49,406 nucleotides of DNA from NCBI GenBank assembly GCA_004352715.1, contig SCFE01000094.1, positions 1,458,175-1,507,580 on the forward strand, given 5' to 3'. Below the pieces are notes generated by a model that was not told where the DNA came from, did no database searches, and was given only the letters and a program-made list of their open reading frames with translations. The position numbers and the translations under genes were made by a program. Shown here piece by piece: positions 22,455-33,300 of this stretch; the stretch's first letter is position 1; every line of letters begins with the position of its first letter. Origin of the DNA: Hofstenia miamia. Its lineage: Eukaryota; Xenacoelomorpha; Acoela.

Positions 22455-23454
22455 NNNNNNNNNNNNNNNNNNNNNNNNNNNNNNNNNNNNNNNNNNNNNN
22501 NNNNNNNNNNNNNNNNNNNNNNNNNNNNNNNNNNNNNNNNNNNNNNNNNNNNNNNNNNNNNNNNNNNNNNNNNNNNNNNNNNNNNNNNNNNNNNNNNNNN
22601 NNNNNNNNNNNNNNNNNNNNNNNNNNNNNNNNNNNNNNNNNNNNNNNNNNNNNNNNNNNNNNNNNNNNNNNNNNNNNNNNNNNNNNNNNNNNNNNNNNNN
22701 NNNNNNNNNNNNNNNNNNNNNNNNNNNNNNNNNNNNNNNNNNNNNNNNNNNNNNNNNNNNNNNNNNNNNNNNNNNNNNNNNNNNNNNNNNNNNNNNNNNN
22801 NNNNNNNNNNNNNNNNNNNNNNNNNNNNNNNNNNNNNNNNNNNNNNNNNNNNNNNNNNNNNNNNNNNNNNNNNNNNNNNNNNNNNNNNNNNNNNNNNNNN
22901 NNNNNNNNNNNNNNNNNNNNNNNNNNNNNNNNNNNNNNNNNNNNNNNNNNNNNNNNNNNNNNNNNNNNNNNNNNNNNNNNNNNNNNNNNNNNNNNNNNNN
23001 NNNNNNNNNNNNNNNNNNNNNNNNNNNNNNNNNNNNNNNNNNNNNNNNNNNNNNNNNNNNNNNNNNNNNNNNNNNNNNNNNNNNNNNNNNNNNNNNNNNN
23101 NNNNNNNNNNNNNNNNNNNNNNNNNNNNNNNNNNNNNNNNNNNNNNNNNNNNNNNNNNNNNNNNNNNNNNNNNNNNNNNNNNNNNNNNNNNNNNNNNNNN
23201 NNNNNNNNNNNNNNNNNNNNNNNNNNNNNNNNNNNNNNNNNNNNNNNNNNNNNNNNNNNNNNNNNNNNNNNNNNNNNNNNNNNNNNNNNNNNNNNNNNNN
23301 NNNNNNNNNNNNNNNNNNNNNNNNNNNNNNNNNNNNNNNNNNNNNNNNNNNNNNNNNNNNNNNNNNNNNNNNNNNNNNNNNNNNNNNNNNNNNNNNNNNN
23401 NNNNNNNNNNNNNNNNNNNNNNNNNNNNNNNNNNNNNNNNNNNNNNNNNNNNNN
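22455..23454. other. Assembly gap (exactly 1000 N)
   Basis: The round size suggests an arbitrary scaffold gap rather than a measured distance. The sequence on the left (CAATGTTAACAATT) continues in the second copy at 25660, so the missing piece probably resembles 25675-25900. Confidence 0.9.
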
Positions 23455-24104
23455 TATTAGTTAGTTTTACAGATATATCTTTTAAAATGGAATCAATTTT
23501 ATTTTAATAAATTGCTGTGAATTTGCAGTCCAATGTAAATTATTTATATAGTTTATCATACATATACATGTCATTTGTCTGTTAATACCTATTTTTAATT
23601 GAATTTGCTTAAACTTTTATTTATCATGTGTTTCTGTGATCTATCACTTAATTTATTAATCATTTATTTAGATACTACCATGTGAAATTCATAATGTGCA
23701 AATACACATTGCTTTTGTTTCCTACAGCATTTACATCTCAACATGAAGGTTTGGCAAATATTATCATTGTTCATTCAACTGTAGATGAAATTTGCTATAT
23801 GAACTTTATCATTTAGTAGGGCATTTTATATTTTCTTTGTAAATACATTTATTTTTTATAAATTTCATTTTCTCTGTAAAAGCATGTATTTATATTTTAA
23901 AAATTATTTTTACTTGGAAATATTTACTGATTAAAAAAGTTTTTATTTTTGCAATTGACATATGTGTCATATGTGAAATGTATTTATTAATCTCAATATT
24001 AGAAAATTATTTATGTTTGAAAATACTTATTATGTAATTCCAAAAACTTATATGAATAAAAAAATTGGTTACATTTTAAACATTTCTAATTTCATTGTAT
24101 TTTG

Positions 24105-24446
24105 AGAATTTCTTTATCTCTATGTGTATTGATAAATTGGCTACATTTAAACAATAGACTCAACAATATTGCTTGCCAACAGAGCATATTCCAATGCAGA
24201 GATACACCCCTGACAATATACACAGCCAATTATTTATGTAATATGAAAAAAAATTGGTTAGATTTAAACATTAGACTGCAAACAAATGTGTTTGCCAACA
24301 AATATTATAACAAAAGAGAATATGTTCCAATGATGTTAGAGATACACAGATAGCCAAAGTACACAATTACATCATAGCCATGCCAGACAACCCTGCCAAG
24401 GTCAAGGGGTTGAATATCAATGTAATGGAACTCAAGTCTTACTACT
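24105..24446 (-). repeat. Middle terminal repeat of the Polinton-like block
   Basis: Read on the minus strand from 24446 it begins AGTAGTAAGACTTGAGTT, like the right end at 27070. It then shares GGCTATGATGTAATTGTG, TATCTCTAACATCATTGG and GAACATATTCTCTTTTG with the left end at 19430-19500, more closely than the right end does. It contains an internal tandem duplication of the GATACAC..TTGCCAACA portion. It therefore looks like the true right end of an element starting at 19359. Confidence 0.65.
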
Positions 24447-24652
24447 CTTATTGTATTTTTCATGCTTTCTTATTTTTCAACAATATACCCAAAATATTTG
24501 TATTTACTGATTTACTGTTTTTTAATGACTTTTTGTGTAGTGATGGACTTAATAAATTAATGTATTCATAGTCACTTTGTTTATTTTGCATGTACAAAAT
24601 GTTTTGTATAAATAGCATAATTGAAATTTATAATTTTATACACTTTTGTCAT

Positions 24653-25325
24653 ATGCCAATTGTTAGTCTACCTTCTGACAACTATTGAAGCAATAATCCA
24701 ATACATAGTTTTACTACGCATTTGGAAAGACCAATCTATAATGCTTCTCATGTGGCTTTGCTAAATATCACATTCATGGAATTTTATTGACGCAAATGGA
24801 AATAAACGTGGTATTTATGTGAAGGGCATTCATGTGAAAAAGATAGAAAATGTTTTTAACTTTGTCAACCAAGTCTTAACGAAAATTGAATTGACAGTTG
24901 TTAAATCTGAAACAAATGATGAAAAACGTTTTGAAAAACTATTTAGTACTTTTTCACAAAATTTGCCAATGATTACAACAGTACTGAAATTGGATTTTGA
25001 AATCATCAGTGGAAGAGTAGTCATAAAAAATGAAATGCCTTATGAATTTGAATTAAATCAGGTAGGTGAAATTTTTGGGTTTGATTGTCACTATCAAATA
25101 GTCAATGGTTTGAACACTGCTAAATATAGCTTTGATATTTTAAATGGACTGCATAATATTTTAATTTATACTAATATAGTTACTTGTCAACATTATCAGA
25201 CTGATAGCATCCCATTATTGGATCAAATACCCTTATTCACAGTATATAGTGTAAATGATCAGCCATTCATCAATTATGAAGACTCATATAATTTATTAAC
25301 CAACTTCAAAGTCATTCATCAATAG
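24653..25325 (+). pseudogene. Polinton-type penton / minor capsid protein pseudogene
   Basis: From the ATG at 24653 the reading shows the N-terminal pattern of Polinton penton proteins: LPSDNY, then NNPIHSFTTHLERPI, then HVALLNITF. It is broken by an in-frame TGA at about 24686 and a frameshift near 24775. The frame from about 24777 to 25325 is then open: WNFIDANGNKRGIYVKG, IENVFNFVNQVLTKIEL, FELNQVGEIFGFD, and AKYSFDILNGLHNILIYTNI followed by PLLDQIPL. In Polintons and adintovirus-like elements this protein forms the capsid vertex; the family signature is an IYVY.DIV segment followed by D...PLLR.V. About 210 residues remain. The C-terminal part stops early relative to the family. Recognition is from remembered family features, without a search. 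Confidence 0.6.
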
Positions 25326-26498
25326 AATTACAATTAGCTTTTATACATCAAATGGTTAGTTCATTCATTTCAATGATACTAGAAGTATTTATTTAACTCT
25401 TAATATCATAGACACTGATGAAATTTAAGTATAAACAATTTCTTAAATGTAGAATAAAATAAGTTATTTGTTACTTTTAAATGTTATGTATTAATAACCA
25501 ATTTACAATAGTAATATTTCAACTTGTGAAAAATTCTAGTTTTATATGATTTGAAAGTGCTATTTAATTGTTATAATTGTTAAGGGATTTCATGTTTGGT
25601 GGATATCAATCTTTACAATTGGATACATTTTGACAGTTGAACAATAGATAACAAATTACGCAATGTTAACAATTGTCTGTAGAGAGGTGCAACTTTGTAC
25701 ACAGAGCAGCATAATGGAATTTTACACGACTATACAGTTTTATAATTTGTTACATTCTGACAGTTGAACAATGGCATATAGATAAACTATGTTGACATTT
25801 TAAAAGCATGCAACATTTCTACACTGTCTGTCTAATGGAATTTCACATTGATGAAAGAACTACCCATAAATATTTCAAACTTTTTGGTAAGCTATTTTTA
25901 TAATTAAATCTCAGATATTGTTTTGATTCTTAATGCTTTCTTTGCAATTTTAATGAATTGCTGTGAATTTGCAGTCTGAAGTTAAATTAATTATATACTT
26001 TATCATAAATAGAAACGTCATTAGTTTTTTAATACACATCTTAATTGAATTTATTTAAGCTTTTAATTGTCATGTGTTGTATACTGTGATCTATCACCTC
26101 ATTTGACTTATTAATCTTTCTTTAGATACAACCATGTGAAATTCATAATGTGCAAATACACATTGCATTTGTTTCCTACAGCATTCCCATCCCAACAATG
26201 ATGATAAACTAACACAATAGACAAATTGTGTAGTAAGGTATATATGGTCATTATAAGCACAGTGTAGAATAAATTACATTTTTGTCTTGTTTTAAACAAG
26301 TATGTGGGTTTTACAATGTACATTTATTAAATATTAAAAATTGCGAGTTTTTGCATAAACTAGTTTTTGGTTTTTTCCAAAAAATTATTTTGCTTTATTA
26401 CCAAAATAAGCCATTACTCTTCTAACAAATATTATTATTTCTCTGATTCAAACATTTGTTATTAAATTTTACTAAATAAAAGAAGTAAGTAAAGTAAT

Positions 26499-26790
26499 CA
26501 TGTAAACTAAATTGGTGTGGTATTTCCAATGTCATGTATGTTAATAGAAAAACAAGTATGTAAACTAAACAATGTAAACTAAATTAATGTGGTATTTCCA
26601 ATGTAATGTATGTTAATAAAAAAACAAGTATGTAAACTAAACATTGTAAACTAAATTAATGTGTGATGTGATATTTCCAATGTCATGTATGTTAATAAAA
26701 AACGAGTATGTAAACTAAACAATGTAAACTAAATTAATGTGTGATGTGATATTTCCAATGTCATGTATGTTAATAAAAAACAAATATGTA
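26499..26790. repeat. Tandem repeat, unit about 66-80 bp, four copies
   Basis: Each unit holds ATGTAAACTAAA, ATTTCCAATGT and ATGTATGTTAATA in order. The ATTTCCAATGT word occurs four times (about 26523, 26585, 26670 and 26748). The array lies just inside the right terminal repeat; a decayed relative is present inside the left one (about 19660-19740). Confidence 0.7.
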
Positions 26791-27070
26791 AACTAAGTTA
26801 GGCCATGTAAATAAGCAAGTAAAGAAATTGGTTACATTTTGAACAATAGATTGCAACAATTCTAATCTTATTGGGATTTTCGAAAATTCCTCAACCTCTA
26901 AAAAAATTGGTTACATTTTAAACAATAGACTTCAAACAATGCCAACAAAACATATTCCAATGACGTCAGAGATACACCCCCCATCAATATAAATGGCCCA
27001 GCAGAGGCCAAAGGTCCCCCTCGAGCAATCAGAGAAAAGTGACATGGGAAGAAACCCAAGTCTTACTACT
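26790..27070 (-). repeat. Right terminal inverted repeat of the Polinton-like block
   Basis: On the minus strand it starts AGTAGTAAGACTTGGG at 27070 and shows the same ordered blocks as 19359-19760, including CTCTGACGTCATTGGAA, AAAATGTAACCAATTTTTTT and TTTTCGAAAATCCCA. It abuts the interrupted Gypsy integrase frame at 27071. Confidence 0.75.
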
Positions 27071-27942
27071 GGCATACTGTTAAGTGAATTTGTTGCATAT
27101 AATGTATCAAGTGAGAGACATATTGTTCAACACTATTCTCCGCATATTTTGGAAACATCATAGATAGTGAGGTTAACGCCTCACAACCGAACATAGCTTT
27201 AAATGGACTCACTCCCATTGTGGAGTGTACAGAGGTGTTGTAGAAGTATTCTATGAATTCAATGACTCGTCTCCATTGTTTGCCAGCAGTGTGTGATAGT
27301 GCTACTCTAATCAATTTGATTAGAGTCCTATTTAGTCTTTCTACCAGCCCTTGATAGTTGTTCTAGATCCATATGGATGACCTCATTGGGTTTTTCTGCC
27401 ACTTGGCACTCAAGGTCAGCTCTTTGTTCTGGAAAGTGACTGGTGTTTTGTAGAAGACATTTTTCATACTTATCAATAACATCTATGACTGCAGATCTTA
27501 CGCCTATGGTGACATATTGAGTGTTGAACATGTTTTCAGTTTGTATTATACCGAGATGCCCTCTCTCATGTACTCATCTTACTAAGTCTCTGTGAAAGTA
27601 TTCAGGGATCATGAGTTGGTTGTTTTGACTTTTATCATAGAGAAGGCTGTTGTCAGTTAGTTTCCCATTATATCACTTAAAGTATCAATATACTGCAGGA
27701 GTGGTAGGAAAAAACGGATTATGGATTTGTTTAATTATTTTTGATAAGACTTGGTCATGGTGCTGGTGGCGTATTATTTCTTCTTCTGAGATTTCATCAC
27801 ATACAATTTTAGGCAGAATGGCTTTTCCATTTCGGTTGGCATTAATTTCAGCAATTAATTCATACTCAGCGTGAGGAATGAATCCAAAGGGGATCTTCTC
27901 TCTGTGGGTTTCTTGAGGTCTCTCGTAACTAGGTAATGCCAT
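27071..27942 (-). pseudogene. Gypsy integrase remnant with deleted catalytic core
   Basis: The N-terminal part ends at NEVIHMDLEQL, where the first catalytic Asp lies (VIHMDL, about 27370). Directly after it, the sequence reads GLVERLNRTLIKLIRV, which normally lies beyond the third catalytic residue. The region holding the second Asp and the Glu is therefore missing. Downstream, EYFYNTSVHSTMGVSPFKAM is well conserved up to the junction at 27071. The upstream part (27942-27685) is the linker between RNase H and integrase. Confidence 0.75.
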
Positions 27943-29290
27943 CCAATAATCAACATTGAGATGCAGTCTGCCAGGCCGATATTGTATGGAAAATGAAAAA
28001 TCATTTAAATATTCAATCCACCTAGCTACAATATTTGATTTATCTCCTGAGAACTTTTTTTAGCCAAGCAAGTGCACTATTATCAGTACAAACTATGAAT
28101 GGGCGTCCAAGAATAAAGTAGCAAAATTTGCGTTATGATTTGACTAATGCCAACATCTCACATTTAGTGGTGCCGTAATTTTTTTCTGTTTCTCAGGGTT
28201 TTCAACTGAAGTATTGAACAGGACTCTCAATTCCATCAATTACTTGACTTAATACTCCACTGATGGCCACTGCGCTGGCATCACAATAAACTATAAAGTC
28301 CTTGCTGTAGTCGGGGGTATTCAGGGACGGGATTTTCTTTAACTCGCATTTTATCCATTCCATTCTAGGTCATCTTGTTCATTCCACATCTATTTGAACT
28401 TGGCGGATTTTTTCAGTAAATATGAGATATTTTTGGTTTTTTCAGCCAAATCAGGGACAAACATTCCGTAATAATTAAGAAAACCCATCAGTCATTGTAT
28501 GTCTTTTTGGATTTTTGGTGTTTTAATCTTTTCGAGGAAATCCTTAGCATTTGTTTTTATTGATATTTTTCCATGTTTGATAACCCTTCCGAGGAAAGTT
28601 ACCTTAGTTTGTCCTAAGGCACACTTATTGCCATTAACCTCGAGACCAGCTTTTTTTAACAGTTCTAAAGTATGTGTTGATTTATCTAAATGTTCGGAAA
28701 AGGTATCACTAGCCACCAGAATGTCGTCAATATAAGCCAAAATCCCTGCTTCCAGCATGTTGGCATTATCTTTAAGAACTTTTGTCACGTATTGCTGGAA
28801 GGTGGCTGGAGCATTGCCTATAGGCCAAAGGCCATGTATTTCCATTCATATACGCCACACGGCGTGATAAAGGCAGTTTTTTGTATGTTGGATGGTCTCA
28901 TTGGTACCTGCCAGTACGCTTTGCATAGATCTAAGCATGAGAAGAACTTATATTTACTGGCGTCATGTAATAAGTCCTCTATTCTTGGAAGGGGGTAAGC
29001 ATTTTTTTTATAGTCACATCATTTAATATTCGAAAATCAATACAGAGCCAATATTTCTCTCCTTGCCTAATGAAAACATTTGGGCAGCGAAGGTTCTGTT
29101 GCTTCCTTGTATAATTCCACTTTCGATTATCACTTAGTATCTTTTTGTATTCTGCTATTAAATTCTCTGGCACTCGTTTTACTGGTAGGCAAATGGGTTT
29201 ATTGTGCTTGGTTTCAATAGCATGTTCCTCCCCTATGGCTTGACCAACACTAATAGTTCCATAATTGAAAACTTCATTATTACTCTTCAA
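27930..29290 (-). pseudogene. Gypsy reverse transcriptase and RNase H
   Basis: RT fragments are KPICLPVKRVPENLIAEYKK, CPNVFIRQGEKYWLCIDFR (the R.CIDFR block), GLWPIGNAPATFQQYV (the FGL.NAPATFQ block), AGILAYIDDILVASD (catalytic YIDD at about 28723-28734) and KKAGLEVNGNKC. The RNase H part near 28300 reads DFIVYCDASAVAISGVLSQV, later PFIVCTDNSALAWL and QYRPGRLHLNVDYWMA. The frame is broken between 28979 and 28845 and repeatedly after 28492. Confidence 0.85.
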
Positions 29291-29680
29291 GACTGCAACC
29301 AGTGATCGTTTCTCTGCATCAGTCAGATGGGATGGGTGTCTCCAGTCACAGTAGGGATTTTTACTGGGCTTGAGAGCTCTTTGCTATCATAAATGGCCAT
29401 ACATATTGAGAGGCAAGAGGTGTTTACGCTTTCTACTCACACTGGCACAACCACTATTTCCAACTGCGAAGTATCAAATTGTACAGGAAATTTAGAACTA
29501 TTCAAAATTGTCACATAGGTTTTTCCACATCAAACATGGCACAAGTCAGGTGAGAAAGTGACTCCTTTCAAGTATTTCCCTCTTTGTCGGGCTACCATTT
29601 TGTCCCCATTCAGATTGGTTTCAGTGAAGACAGCAGCCCTCGACCAATGTTTCACTTCCAAATACACAGGCTCAGTTAGT

Positions 29681-30022
29681 TTAAAATAGATTTCCTGTTC
29701 TGGAATAGTGGTGAGTTGAGGCATTGTGTTCTAAAAAATCATTTCCTAATATGAGATTGTATGGTAATTGATGATCTGATGTGTCTACAACAACCAAGTC
29801 GACTTCAAACAGCTCCTTATGAAATCGCATTTCTGTGTCACACAACTTTCCCTTCAGGGAGATATTATTCCCAGAAGCATCTAAAAGTTTACCCAGTGAA
29901 GGATTTAAAGCGGCTTGAGTAATACATAAACCTTTACAACATTCATTGCTGATTATAGAGGCTGCTACTCCAGTATTGATAGTTGCATTGACTATGTGTC
30001 CGTTTATCTCCACAGGGATCAC
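29681..30022 (-). pseudogene. Gypsy aspartic protease with altered active site
   Basis: The frame reads VEINGHIVNATINTGVAASI, followed by HQLPYNLILGNDFLEHN. This is the retropepsin layout (active-site D-T-G, then the ILG.DFL flap-helix motif). The active-site Asp is replaced by Asn (AAT at the DTG position), so it should be inactive even where the frame is open. Confidence 0.75.
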
Positions 30023-30090
30023 GTTCTTCCTTATTAAACTGGTGATTACAAAGATATCCTGTGCACGTCTTTTAGGAGGCGGCGCTCCCT

Positions 30091-31694
30091 TTAATTTAAA
30101 TTCTCGGGCGTTTTGTCATTAGTCAGATTGACTAGATCTTCAGTAGGGGATTCAGGTTCATCAAGTAAAAACCCCTCTCCATCGGCTATTAGCTGTATTG
30201 TGGCACTGCAACTGGTTCTCAAATGTTCCTTTTGCCCACAATGGAAGCAATGGACCAACGCCATATCAAATTCCTTTTTGAAGGGGGCTTTGTTAAAGAA
30301 CCCACTTTCCTTCGATTTGTGCTTACTAGATTCGGGTTTGCTCTTCTGCTCCATTAGGTCAGTGACATCTTTATCAATATGGTTTGAATTGTGGATCATA
30401 TAGACGATGCTTATAGCTTTCCAAATAATATCATACAAACTGTCTTTGAGATCACATTTTACTTCGAGACAACTACGGATGTAGGGGGGGGGGAAACCCC
30501 GACATATGTAAGAGAAGAGATTGTGTCTGGAGTACTCTGAAACAAATGTTCCACCTGGGTGATATAATTTCGAATGTCATCTCCTCTCTTAAAAGACATA
30601 TTGCATAGTAAGGTTTTGTATTGATGTTTAATATGTGGAGCTCTATAATGGTCTTCAAACAAACCAACTAATAACTGGTAGTCTGTTTTAGTTGCATGAT
30701 CAAGTATCATGTATTGGTTGTATGCCAATCCACTGAGGTACAACGGGAACTGGGATATGGCTGCTTCTTGAGATTTCCGGTATTGTTTCATTGTTACTTT
30801 AAACAAGAAAAACCGCTTGTCAAACAACAGATACTTCATCAATTTGCCCAGTAAATTTCGGAAGTACTGAGTGCTTGCTGAACAGTTCCTGTCCACCGCT
30901 CAATTCAGGGGGAAGAATCGACGTAATATACCGTAGTTTGCCACTTGTCACAGAAACGATAGGTATACCAAAGTTAGGGCTTCCATGTTCATGAATCGTA
31001 GGTACCACAGGAGTGGTGACTGGAGCATGGAGGGCTGAAATGGAACATGCCTGAGGAGTGAGTTGCCACAGTAGATAAAGTAGATACATTAGTAATTGAG
31101 GACTGATTAAAAGTGGGGTTACAATTGGTAAACAAGGTAAAAACGACGCAAAATTCGGAATTGACTGTTCATTTCTATAGTTGGTAATAATCCATGGTTA
31201 AGACACTAAATTTGAGTGAACTGATTCGTAATTTTCTCACCAAGATCGTCAAGTGCCTCATCCAGGGCAGCACGGGTAACATAGTTATCAGACATATGCC
31301 TAGGCAAAGGAAGATCCTCACGAGTCTTAGCAGCATTTAATTCGTGGATCTGTAGCTCTAAGGCCATTGTAGATTCCATCATTTGTCTTTCTATCCATTC
31401 AAAAGCAATGTGCTGGGTGTTGAGCTCCGCTTGCAAAGACTTAATGTGGCACTCACTTTAAATTCACATGGTGACTTGTTGAGACAATGAATCTTTTAGA
31501 TGCTTGATTTCCAAAATGTGGGGTGGGTTGGCTGGGGATTGCTCTGATTGCTGTAAGGACGAACAGGAATGGGTGGAGCATTGAGTATTCAGAATTGGAC
31601 GATCATTTCTCTGAGAAACTTGACTGGGAGAATTTGGTAATGATAAATTAAAGAACGATCCAATGGCAGAAGGTTGCAGGAGTGACCTTATCAT
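30091..31694 (-). pseudogene. Gypsy gag remnant with CCHC zinc knuckle
   Basis: Overlapping frames encode an N-terminal coiled region (31436-31206: FEWIERQMMESTMALELQIH). A capsid-like segment follows (30896-30459: KQYRKSQEAAISQFPLYLSG, TKTDYQLLVGLFEDHYRA). Last is a nucleocapsid with the zinc knuckle CFHCGQKEHLRTSC, a C-x2-C-x4-H-x4-C motif at about 30215-30256. Frameshifts separate the parts, and a run of nine G near 30484-30492 is one likely slippage site. Confidence 0.7.
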
Positions 31695-32599
31695 AACAGC
31701 CCCGATTCCATTAAATTAACATATAGAAATTTTAAAATAAACATCAGTAATTTATCCAAGTAACTAGTACTGTTTTAGGTAAACTCCAGGATGACCAATT
31801 CGTATGGCTTCCAGCCGAAGTGCTGTCCATAAAGAGAAGTGCTTAACTTGAGTTATCGGTGCTACCCTAATCGTCTCAACATTTATTATCTATCTCACTA
31901 CAAAAATAAACAACTCATTTGTTTTCTTATCTCTCAGCTCACTAAATAATAGCATGTAGTTGCCATGCATTCATGTTAACCAACGGTATAATATCATCAC
32001 AGTGTAATCAATTATTGGTGCATGTACTTGTTGAAATCGAACGAAAGGTTTATTAATTCTATATGTAGCCATACACATAACCTAATGCGGTCCACAATTT
32101 GGGCTTTGCTTACTGTCTGAACTGCTACGTGTCGCGTCAGTACTTGAAGAAAGTACTCCCAAATTGTCGCCAGAACATGCACAAATATTATCATATCGAT
32201 AAAGAAGGTACTAAACAAAAGTGTAGACTGAAGTTGAAGCTAGATAAAATCTATTGACATTTTCTACATCGTTTCTCATTTTATACAGTGTAAATTATTA
32301 CTTGTCCTTGTTTACAACGTAATATCATGTGATAATCATGTTTCCCTGGCAATTTAATTTGAGCAATAACACTACATAGCACCTAAGCAAGGGGACATTA
32401 TCTGTTATCGCAAACTAAAATCGAAATAAAGGTCTACGTCATATTGATGTCATTACAAATCATTACAAATAGAAAATCAAGAAATAATAATCACAAAATC
32501 CCCGAGTGACTCTATACTATCATAATCGATTTAAAATAGTCATTTGTTATTTCTCTCATAATTTTCCTATTATTAGCAGTATATGGTATTGAGACTATT
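31695..32599. other. AT-rich region with no gene seen
   Basis: This lies immediately upstream of the Gypsy gag on the minus strand and could contain its 5' LTR and leader. No repeat partner exists in the window to prove it. Confidence 0.4.
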
Positions 32600-33170
32600 C
32601 CCAGTCCGATTTTAAATGTTGAATCATACATCAAAAAATTTAATCCCATCTCAGATTTTGTGAATTACGTACATTTAAATTTTCAGAATCTAATTAATAA
32701 AAATGATATAATTCTCGCAATTTTTGAAACTTGGCTAATGACTGACGATCTAGATAACCCATGGACTGTTAATGAAACTTTTGCACTATTTAGAAAGGAT
32801 AGAGTTTTGAACAATATGTTAGGAAAATCAAAAGGTGGAGGTGTATTACTTTTAGTTTCAAAGTCATTCAATCCCAAAATACGCAACGATATTAAAAGTC
32901 TTAACACATCAAATTTTGACAGTCTATGGGTTGAAATTGCTAATCCAATTAAAAATTCTAGATTTCAAAAACAATTATTAAATGTATCATACTGTCCGCA
33001 TAAGAAATTTGCCAATTTTTTTATTCAACAACTATAAGAAGAATTATCACTTGCCTGTTCTGAAAATAAAGATTTAGTACTTTTCGGAGATTGGAACCTC
33101 AATTATTTAAATGCTTTGTTCTGCCATTTGGAATATATTTACAGAACATGTATTAAATTTTCCGAGTAAG
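32600..33170 (+). pseudogene. Non-LTR endonuclease fragment
   Basis: Open from 32660 to 33037: NDIILAIFETWLMTDDL (catalytic Glu region), SKGGGVLLLVSKSFNPKI, FDSLWVEIANPI and NVSYCPHKK. After a stop at 33036 the frame continues ENKDLVLFGDWNLNYLNA, with GDWN in place of GDFN. This is the first two-thirds of an APE-type endonuclease; no RT follows on the same strand. Distinct from the element at 11640. Confidence 0.7.
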
Positions 33171-33300
33171 CAGAGTTTGTCATGGTGAAGTGATTTTATA
33201 GACGATTTCACTATATTTACCTATAAAATATTACTTTGCAATTTTCTCAAAATTCTATCTTTTAAATACTAGTAGAATAGATCCGAGTCCTTCCCGTTCC

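Larger units (their letters stand above)
21670..24446. repeat. Internal segment, first copy (contains 1000-N gap)
   Basis: Blocks of this segment recur in order at 25385-27070. They are a GTATTTATTTAA start, CTAGTTTTATATGATTT (22030, 22317 and 25540), CAATGTTAACAATTGTCTGT (22165 and 25660) and TGAATTTGCAGTC (23518 and 25967). The long AAATTCATAATGTGCAAATA region occurs at 23685 and 26139. The segment also has its own roughly 280-bp tandem duplication (22009-22215 and 22288-22454), which runs into the gap 22455-23454. It ends at the middle terminal repeat. Confidence 0.65.
19359..27070. mobile_element. Polinton-like (Maverick-derived) composite block
   Basis: The block starts with AGTAGTAGTAT at 19359 and ends with CAAGTCTTACTACT at 27070; the terminal 300-400 bases are inverted copies of each other. 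A third terminal copy, in the same orientation as the right end, stops at 24446. Inside are tandem arrays, a 1000-N gap, a penton-like pseudogene and a direct duplication of about 1.7 kb. Polintons are known for long inverted terminal repeats starting AG and for virus-type capsid genes. No integrase or complete DNA polymerase is present, so this is a non-autonomous or deleted derivative, probably two partial copies. No matching 6-bp target duplication was found for either pairing of ends. Confidence 0.6.
25385..27070. repeat. Internal segment, second copy, ending at the right terminal repeat
   Basis: Direct repeat of 21670-24446 without the gap, lying just downstream of the penton pseudogene. 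It keeps the block order of the first copy and ends in the same CAAGTCTTACTACT terminus, so the penton gene and this segment are the right part of a second, left-truncated element. Confidence 0.65.
27071..31694 (-). mobile_element. Decayed Gypsy-type LTR retrotransposon, internal region
   Basis: On the minus strand the order is gag (31694-30091), protease (30022-29681), reverse transcriptase (29290-28492), RNase H (about 28330-27930) and integrase (about 27700-27071). This is the Ty3/Gypsy order. Every domain has frameshifts or stops. The integrase is cut at 27071 by the terminal repeat of the Polinton-like block. No LTR pair was found, because the left LTR would lie beyond that junction and the sequence upstream of gag (31695-32600) has nothing to pair with in the window. 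Confidence 0.85.

Noticed and set aside
22443-23507. A 354-codon open frame
   Set aside because: It runs through the 1000-N gap and has only about 20 real codons.
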